Below are positions 22,540 through 32,800 of a DNA stretch of 64,000 nt, piece by piece. Origin of the DNA: Actinostola sp. cb2023 (taxonomy: Eukaryota > Cnidaria > Anthozoa > Actiniaria > Actinostolidae); assembly GCA_033675265.1 (NCBI GenBank), contig JAUJYZ010001175.1, positions 47,501 through 111,500 on the forward strand, given 5' to 3'. A program made the position numbers and the translations under genes. Numbering within the stretch: position 1 is the stretch's first letter; each line of letters starts with the position of its first letter. The notes under the pieces were generated by a model. It ran no database searches. It was not told the origin of the DNA and worked only from the letters and a program-made list of their open reading frames with translations.

Positions 22540-25500
22540 ATGTCTTTGTTGAAAGCGTATGCTATTGCTGGTAAGTGAATACTTTCAAGTTGTCTATTTA
22601 ACAAATTGAAGATGTTTTTTTCGTTGTCTGTACTCTTATTGACACACACTTGACGTATCATAAAATGTTCAAAACTCAAGTGGAATCACGAGCGGTGCGA
22701 GTGATTTCACTGCAAAGTTTTGGAAGGTCTTAGAAATTACTTAATAGAGGGACTGTAAGACCTAAGGAGAAGTAGCCTGCAATCATAAATAACCACTGAG
22801 TTGCATATCATATCATTATGTCAAATATGGCTGCCCGACCTAAACTCAATGTATTAATGAGCATAAGTCATCGATTCAGTTGGAAGACATTTGTGTGAGA
22901 AGCATGTTGGCATTAACGTACGTTTCTAGTTTTAACATACTTTTCTATTTAACAATTAGACTACGAGTTCGAGTTTTCTATGAGTCAATAGTCAACGAGG
23001 CGCGTAGGACTCATAGAAAACGAGAACGAGTAGTCTAATTGTTTTAGCAGAAACCAACTAGCATACTACCTTCGATTTATACCAATGTTTATTGATTTTT
23101 CGCTTTGTTTTTGTTCAAAACGCCGGCTTTTTCGCTACTCACTATCTATCACGCAATATATAGTGAGTACGTTAGCCAATCGGATTGCAGGATTCGTGAT
23201 AGATAGTTTAATTCCTTATTTTGCTAGTTAATTTACAATAGTTTCATCCGATATCCAAACACCTCGAAGTTGGTGAATATTCACCATATTCACTGAGCGT
23301 GTGGTGAATAATTGTTTTAGTATAATTTTAGACTTGAATATCAGAGAAAAGACAAAATTCAGGATAAAAAATAAAACGTTTTATTAGTACTTCTACGTTG
23401 GTGATTTTCCCGTTTGCTGTCCACAGAGGTAAACGTTACACCACAGGAAATCCCAGCGGGCTTTGGCGCTCGGACCTGATTGGACAAACACCAACAAAGT
23501 CAAAATCGACCGAAACGAGGCAAAATGAAGACAAGACGTTATGTATATGTGAAATACACTTTATTTAGAAGCTATCATTCATTTATTGTATTTTACTATA
23601 ATTTACGTAAAGACCCAGACAGATATACAGCCTGGGTTTCCTGTGATTCCATTCGCGCTGAACATTTCACATAATTGCATCATTTACTTAATAGGGGCTC
23701 TGTTTATTTTATTTTTCGTTAAGACAGAAATCCATTGTCTAATTTTCCCGGCGGGAAAATTAGAGAATGGAGACTCTGGTCGTCCCCAGGGTGTCCCTCA
23801 TATAACAATCACTGGGACCTTGGACAGAGTAATCTTTACGACTTACGTTTAACCTGAAAGCTAGCTCTATTCCAAGTTTCAAAAGAGTCCAACACATGTG
23901 GGATGCTATGTCCTCGACTCTGCGCATGAGCAGCGCATATGCAAAGACCGGAATTCTTTCTTTTTGGACTAAAATCTTGGAACTCTTCATTTCTTGCCTT
24001 TTCCCATTGTTTACTAAACGTTAGCACAACATGAAGGTTTTTTTTCCGTATTTTCGGGCACTTTCCCTTGATTGGTCAACTTCAGCGTCTTTTACGAAGG
24101 CAAAACAACTCTCCGCCATGATTTTTGACCAAATGACGATTACTGAATATTCCTAAACTGACTAATAAAAATACTCGATCATTGTACAAATGAAACAAAG
24201 CACCACAATTTCTAAATTCTCCAGAGTGTGGTGTAATCAACGCTCTTTGAGAGAAATATAGTAGTTCGTACTGCTCTAAGTTATGCATAGTGAACTATAT
24301 TTTATTTATTTCCTCGGTGATCATGGTATTACAAACTGATACCATGACAATTCGGGAAATTAGTGATTAAATTTCCCTCAAGCCTCGGGAGAGTTTGTCT
24401 CTCCCTCGGCTTGCGGGAAATTTAATCACTATTCTCACTGCATACATAATTAGTGCTGCACGGGAAAATAAGTAAAATAAATAAAATACCCACGTGCTTT
24501 AGTCCGTGCTTCGCCGTAGTAATGCTTTGCGGTCCCTTGGTATAAATGCGCGTGTTTGGCTTGAAACTGGGCCATTTCACCGACGTTTGAATCTTCGGTT
24601 AGGAGTCTTTCGCTCTGGTTTCAATCTCCGTCAACCACCGCCAGCAGCATGGAAGCGGATCCTTTTCTCCAAGTTGTCCCAGTTGCTCCTGTCCTGTTTG
24701 GTGTGGCCTTGGTTGGTGTTCTACAAGTTGCCCCTGTTGCTGTCATCCCTGTAGCTGTTCAATTAATGTTCAATGGGTAATTTTACTGTGTGCATGTTCA
24801 CAGTTGAGTGTAGTGTTTGGTTTTTGGGGCGTACACTAGTACTCAAGTCATACATGTTTCCTATTTTACGCGTTCAGTTGTGCTTGTAGTACAGCAGTTT
24901 GGTAGCTAGTAGCTTTTTCTCGTTCGGTTTCGTACTTATGGTTTCCACCTTTTAGCTTGTTTCAGTTTTTTGTATTGGACGTTTTACCTTTTTCTCGTGG
25001 ATTTGCATAGGTATTTGGTCGTAGCTCCCGTGCATAAACAAATCACGCAATTACGATATTAAAATTCTTTACTTGGCATTGTGTTTGCCCTTGGGACGGC
25101 TTGAATTGTGTTTCATTTTTGTTTTATAATGTGCTTTCTTCTCGGTCGTTCACAGTTTCTTTCCGGCTCTCTGGGAGTTGGTTAATTAGGCAGTTCGGAA
25201 CTCCGACATGTTTAATTTTGGACAGATATGGCGGTCAGGGACTGCGAAGAGTTTAATTTTGAAGAGAGATATCGATTGTGAAGGCAGTCAGGGACTGCGA
25301 AGAGTTTAATTGTGCAAACGAAGATATCGTGAAGGCAGTCAGGGACTGCGAAGAGTTTAATTTTGCAAACGGAGATATCGTGAAGGCAGTCAGGGACTGC
25401 AAAGAGTTTAATTTTGAAGAGAGATATCGATTGTGAAGGCAGTCAGGGACTGCAAAGAGTAATTTTGAAGAGAGATATTGTGAAGGCAGTCAGGGACTGC

Positions 25501-28500
25501 GAAGAGTTTAATTTTGCAAACGGAGATATCGTGAAGGCAGTCAGGGACTGCGAAGAGTTTAATTCAGTTGCAAACGGAGATATCGTGAAGGCAGTCAGGG
25601 ACTGCGAAGAGTTTAGTTTTGCAAACGGAGATATCGTGAAGGCAGTCAGGGACTGCGAAGAGTTTAGTTTTGCAAACGGAGATATCGTGAAGGCAGTCGG
25701 GACTGCAAAGAGTTTAATTTTGAAAGAGAGTTACTGTGAAGGCAGTCAGGGACTGCAAAGAGTTTAATTTTGCAAACGGAGATATCGTGAAGGCAGTCGG
25801 GGACTGCTGTAAAGAGTTAAAATTTGAAAGAGAGATATTGTTTGCCCTTGGGACGGCTTGAATTGTGTTTCATTTTTGTTTTATAATGTGCTTTCTTCTC
25901 GGTCGTTCAGTCAGTTTCTTTCCGGCTCTCTGGGAGTTGGTTAATTAGGCAGTTCGGAACTCCCGACATGTTTAATTTTGGACAGATATGGCGGTCAGGG
26001 ACTGCGAAGAGTTTAACTTTTGAAGAGAGATATCGACTGTGAAGGCAGTCAGGGACTGCGAAGAGTTTAATTTTGAAGAGAGATGTCGATTGTGAAGGCA
26101 GTCAGGGACTGCAAAGAGTTTAATTGTGCAAACGAAGATATCGTGAAGGCAGTCAGGGACTGCGAAGAGTTTAATTTTGAAGAGAGATATCGACTGTGAA
26201 GGCAGTCAGGGACTGCAAAGAGTTTAATTTTGCAAACGGATCGTGAAGGCAGTCAGGGACTACGAAGAGTTTAAATTTGAAGAGAGATATTGTGAAGGCA
26301 GTCAGAGACTGCGAAATAGTTTAATTTCTATCATGCATAGGTATTTGGTCGTAGCTCCCGTGCAAAAACAAATCAAGAAATTACGAGCTTAGAATTCTTT
26401 ACTTGGCATTGTGTTTGCCCTTGGGACGGCTTGAATTGTCAGTGTCGTCGGCTCTACTCTGGGAGTTGGTTTATTAGGCAGTTCGGAACTAGTCCGACAT
26501 GTTTAATTTTGGACAGATAGTGGCGGTCAGGGACTGCAAAGAGTTTAATTTTGAAGAGAGATATCGTGAAGGCAGTCAGGGACTGCAAAGAGTTTAATTT
26601 TGAAGAGAGATATCGATTGTGAAGGCAGTCGGGGACTGCAAAGAGTTTAATTTTGAAGAGAGATATTGTGAAGGCAGTCAGGGACTGCGAAGAGTTTAAT
26701 TGTGCAAACGAAGATATCGTGAAGGCAGTCAGGGACTGCGAAGAGTTTAATTTTGCAAACGGAGATATCGTGAAGGCAGTCAGGGACTGCAAAGAGTTTA
26801 ATTTTGAAGAGAGATATCGATTGTGAAGGCAGTCAGGGACTGCAAAGAGTTTAATTTTGAAGAGAGATATTGTGAAGGCAGTCAGGGACTGCGAAGAGTT
26901 TAATTTTGCAAACGGAGATATCGTGAAGGCAGTCAGGGACTGCGAAGAGTTTAATTCAGTTGCAAACGGAGATATCGTGAAGGCAGTCAGGGACTGCGAA
27001 GAGTTTAGTTTTGCAAACGGAGATATCGTGAAGGCAGTCAGGGACTGCGAAGAGTTTAGTTTTGCAAACGGAGATATCGTGAAGGCAGTCGGGACTGCAA
27101 AGAGTTTAATTTTGAAGAGAGTTACTGTGAAGGCAGTCAGGGACTGCAAAGAGTTTAATTTTGCAAACGGAGATATCGTGAAGGCAGTCGGGGACTGCTG
27201 TAAAGAGTTAAAATTTGAAGAGAGATATTGTTTGCCCTTGGGACGGCTTGAATTGTGTTTCATTTTTGTTTTATAATGTGCTTTCTTCTCGGTCGTTCAC
27301 AGTTTCTTTCCGGCTCTCTGGGAGTTGGTTAATTAGGCAGTTCGGAACTCCGACATGTTTAATTTTGGACAGATATGGCGGTCAGGGACTGCGAAGAGTT
27401 TAACTTTTGAAGAGAGATATCGACTGTGAAGGCAGTCAGGGACTGCGAAGAGTTTAATTTTGAAGAGAGATGTCGATTGTGAAGGCAGTCAGGGACTGCA
27501 AAGAGTTTAATTGTGCAAACGAAGATATCGTGAAGGCAGTCAGGGACTGCGAAGAGTTTAATTTTGAAGAGAGATATCGACTGTGAAGGCAGTCAGGGAC
27601 TGCAAAGAGTTTAATTTTGCAAACGGATCGTGAAGGCAGTCAGGGACTACGAAGAGTTTAAATTTGAAGAGAGATATTGTGAAGGCAGTCAGAGACTGCG
27701 AAATAGTTTAATTTCTATCATGCATAGGTATTTGGTCGTAGCTCCCGTGCAAAAACAAATCAAGAAATTACGAGCTTAGAATTCTTTACTTGGCATTGTG
27801 TTTGCCCTTGGGACGGCTTGAATTGTCAGTGTCGTCGGCTCTACTCTGGGAGTTGGTTTATTAGGCAGTTCGGAACTAGTCCGACATGTTTAATTTTGGA
27901 CAGATAGTGGCGGTCAGGGACTGCAAAGAGTTTAATTTTGAAGAGAGATATCGTGAAGGCAGTCAGGGACTGCAAAGAGTTTAATTTTGAAGAGAGATAT
28001 CGATTGTGAAGGCAGTCGGGGACTGCAAAGAGTTTAATTTTGAAGAGAGATATTGTGAAGGCAGTCAGGGACTGCGAAGAGTTTAATTTCTATCATGCAA
28101 AATTTGGTCGCAGAAGCGCAAATGTTTTTTTGAAAAGGATAAGTGGATCACAGGTATATCAACGATTTTCCAGTTATTCTCGCTCGCAGCATGGGCTTCC
28201 TGTGTTGTATGTGGACGCGTTTCACCGCTGGACACTTATTATCCAGCTTGATTCGAGATTTTGAGGAATCGATCGATCGGTCGATCAATTCTGCGATCAT
28301 GGGTTTAAAAAGGGATAAGATGATTTCTGAGTATGACGTCGCTGGTCATGGCCTCGTGGTTATTGCGAGATCCACATCGTGGTTCGACATCACGATGATT
28401 TTCGGTGCGGTACTTTAATATGATCAGCGGTGGTAATAACATGGGCGCTGTGATGCAATACGTTCTCCTTGGTTGCATTGTACATACATGCACTCGGAAA

Positions 28501-29777
28501 AGAAAGCGAAAGCATGACATGTTCATAGCGACTATACAAGACGACATAACCTTACTGCAGGTCAACAAGGTTTGTGAATTCAGACTCGATGTCTCGTATT
28601 GCATAAATCATGTTGTTAGAGCCTTCGGTGATTATATTGGTGGCCGGCACATGCATGGCGCATGCATCGTAGAACCCAGTTAGGATTCGAGGTCAACGAC
28701 AAAGAACGGATCTCACTTTTAGAGTCGGGCTTTTTCCACAGGAAGCCCGACTAATGATTAAAAGTCCTAATGCTGATCAACGAAATGACATGCAAGATAC
28801 CTGACATGAAGTTCTATGCTGTGTCCGTAAGTTCTAACAATCGAAAACAGTCCGTTGCGGTATACTCTGAGTCCATAAGATTGAAGAGATTATTATTGTA
28901 AAGGCACTCCGTTACTGCAAAGCGTTTAAGTTCAAAAAAAATTCATATTGTGACGATCATGTATTATGTTACTGATCAATTTCCGTTCCTTTCCCCGTTC
29001 CAACCTGGACACCGTTGACCTTGGGGGGACCTTCTCAGTGTTTCAATTCCGGACCTAGTTCGGAGCCTGGGGTCAACGGAGGGTCGGGTTCCCTGTTTCG
29101 ATAACCCTCGATTTATAATTGCTGTCCCTCTTCGTGGGCGAATTCAAACTGTTCCTTATTTGCTTCGCGAGTAGTTCAGGCCTACTTGTTGTGCAACTCC
29201 TCAGTGATGATGGTAATATATCCTCACTGCATACCCATCAGCACTGCACGGGAATAAGTTATGGGTAGCTCCCGCTCCCGCCTACGACAATATGTCATCG
29301 ACGCAACTAACTGTCTGGAGAAACAGAAAAACAATCACCGAGTAGGAGAAGAACCCTGAACTTTTATCTAACCTCTCCCAATACTCAGAAATTGATCCAA
29401 CAATTTAAAACACTATGGAACATCGACTGACCCAAATTGGGGAATGAAGACACCCCATTTACTGAGAATTCGAAATGGGTAACACTCGAGGGTTCACGAC
29501 CCAGACATGGATTAACTACCACCATTTCAGGAGAAGCCAAAGGCCAACGAAGGGCGAGGTTCCCTGGTCGACAATGCACATAATTGAATTATTCTCACTG
29601 CATACATAATTAGTGCTGCACGGGAAAATAAGTAAAATAAATAAAATACCCACGTGCTTTAGTCCGTGCTTCGCCGTAGTAATGCTTTGCGGTCCCTTGG
29701 TATAAATGCGCGTGTTTGGCTTGAAACTGGGCCATTTCACCGACGTTTGAATCTTCGGTTAGGAGTTTTTTTGCTCC

Positions 29778-29828
<51 letters not shown>

Positions 29829-32800
29829 TGGCGGTGGTTGACGGAACTCTCTGCTCTCTTTTATCCTTGCTGTATTCCTGCTGCCATTGCGGTCGCGGTC
29901 GCTACCCATAACTTATTCCCGTGCAGTGCTGATGGGTATGCAGTGAGGATATATTACTATTTGTAACATACGGTGACTCAGCATAATGTCTGGGTGTATG
30001 GTCTTTTTTATGCAAATTCACGGTATTCAATACACTTTAAACCGTGGGTGCCGTGAGTTCGAACCACAGCCGGAGCACACTTATTTTGTCCTCTTTTTTC
30101 TTACTTCTTATTTTCATTAAGTATTATTATTATAATTATAAATGGCAGCTAGCGCTAGTACCAAATCAGTGCCGAATATTGCGAATACTTGGATTCCAAT
30201 ATATTTCACACCAATAACATAAATAAACACATAAACTAATATAAGAAATATCACTTTGTAGCCTGATATAAGCAAAGCTCTAAATTCCTCCCACCCTTCC
30301 TCCTTCTGTGGCTCACTGGTCCGGTCCCCTCAAACCCACTCAAAATTAATGGTCAAAAATCGTTCAACATATTGTCATTTTTGGTGAATTATAGCCAATG
30401 CTAAAATGGTCAAACACCGCCCAAAATGGTCATTTTTGTTCGATTAAAGCCAATGCAAAATGCATGGTCAAAAATCGTCCAAAACGGTCATTTTTGGTGG
30501 ATTATAGCCCATACAAAATGGTCCAAAATCGTCCAAAATGGTCATTTTTGGTGGGTTATAGCCATAAAAAATGGTCCAAAATGGTCATTTTTGGTGGGTT
30601 ATAGGCTTATAGCCCATGCAGAATTTAAAGATATTGAGGTCGTGAAATTCCAAAATCGTTAATTTTACTCGATTACCTATACGTTACCATGCAATGGTTT
30701 ATTTGATTCAACAGTTGTGTTGATGGTGAGTTCCATAGATGCTTTAACAATCACCATCACGACCAACATAAGTCACGTGACCGCCATCAACCAAGGTAGT
30801 GACGTCATACTAAACTGCTCAGTTACGTCAGGACATCCTGCCGACCTACTGGAATGGTTCAAAGATAGCATTCCAGTCACCGAGAATGTAACAAATAACA
30901 TGGACGCACGTGGGTTGGTCTTGTTTTCAAGATTATTTCTAGCAAATGTTCGACCTGCCGATGCAAATGGAGTGTACGAATGTCGATCATGGCGCAATAA
31001 TCGCACCCAAAGCACATCGTATGACCTCCATGTTGACGGTACAGTGTAGTAGTTACCTTTTATACTTGTAATAGATACAATATGAGAGCACCCAAAGCAC
31101 ATCGTATGACCTCCATGTTGACGGTACAGTGTAGTAGTTACCTTTTATTCTTGTAATAGATACAATATGAGAGCACCCAAAGCACATCGTATGACCTCCA
31201 TGTTGACGGTACAGTGTAGTAGTTACCTTTTATACTTGTAATAGATACAATATGAGAGCACCCAAAGCACATCGTATGACCTCCATGTTGACGGTACAGT
31301 GTAGTAGTTACCTTTTATACTTGTAATAGATACAATATGAGAGCACCCAAAGCACATCGTATGACCTCCATGTTGACGGTACAGTGTAGTAGTTACCTTT
31401 TATTCTTGTAATAGATACAATATGAGAGCACCCAAAGCACATCGTATGACCTCCATGTTGACGGTACAGTGTAGTAGTTACCTTTTATACTTGTAATAGA
31501 TACAATATGAGAGCACCCAAAGAACATCGTATGACCTCCATGTTGACGGTACAGTGTAGTAGTTACCTTTTATTCTTGTAATAGATACAATATGAGAGCA
31601 CCCAAAGCACATCGTATGACCTCCATGTTGACGGTACAGTGTAGTAGTTACCTTTTATACTTGGAATAGATACAATATGAGAGCACCCAAAGCACATCGT
31701 ATGACCTCCATGTTGACGATACAGTGTAGTAGTTACCTTTTATTCTTGTAATAATTCTCCAGAGAACACCATGTTTACATCACATGGTTTGAAATGGATA
31801 ATTTACATACGAAGCTAAAGAGGTCTATTTTCACCCTAATAAAATATCGATTTTTTTTATTGTCTCAGAGGCACCAAAGGTTGCACCGTCCCGGTATCAT
31901 TTCGATGCGTATCCTGGAAACAGTATCATTGCGAAGTGCGTAGCTACAGCTGGTTGGCCAGAACCTAAGGTACAATGGATAGAACCGACTGGTAACGTAA
32001 TTAATGACAAAGTTCTTCATCTTGAGAATTTAAAATGGGCTGATGACGGGAAAGTGTACATTTGTAAAGCTACCAACCGCGCTGGCGAGGCCGAAGTAGA
32101 AGTGTATACATCCATTTATGGTGAGTTGAAAAGACAAATGTTCTATGATGTACATAACGGTACGGATAGAAGGAAAGAAGATTGCAAGGAAGATAGAAAG
32201 AAAGAAGAAAGAAAGAAAGGAGGGAAGAAAGAAAGAATGAGAATGCAATGACAGGGCCGTAGCTGCCAGTACGGTTGATCCGGTTTCAACCGGACCACTT
32301 TTCGAATCAAACAGTTTCAATTTATTTACATTTTTAATTATTCGGATATTTTTTATAAAAAACAAAGTTTGAAAACCGGACCACTCAGAAACTGGCGGCT
32401 ACGGTCCTGAATGATGGATTACTATATATATATTTTTCAATTCATAGACTACATGCAATATACACTCGATTGCAGAAACGTTGTAGTATACATTTATACA
32501 AATATCTAATGAGATGCGGCAAAATGTTAAACATGCTAAAATACAACTGTTTAAGCACAAAATATCGCTGAAAATTATTGTATTGTCCTTGCTGGATGCG
32601 ATACTAATCTAAAATTGATGTTTCAGATATATTAGAAGAAAATAAGCGATGTTTCGCACTTTGTATCTCATTAGATATTTGTATAAATGTATACTACAAT
32701 GTTGCTGCAAACGAGTGTAATACAATAAGTATATACAACATAACTTTGTTGTCTCCCGAAAACGAGCTTTTCAGAAACAATTTCACATCGGTTGACTGTA

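Noticed and set aside
24429..29770. Complete LTR retrotransposon
   Set aside because: Terminal-repeat-like copies exist, but no gag, protease, reverse transcriptase or integrase frame, primer-binding site or polypurine tract was seen.
30020..30085. tRNA-like T-arm GAGTTCGAACC
   Set aside because: No matching A box or acceptor stem at the right distance on either strand.
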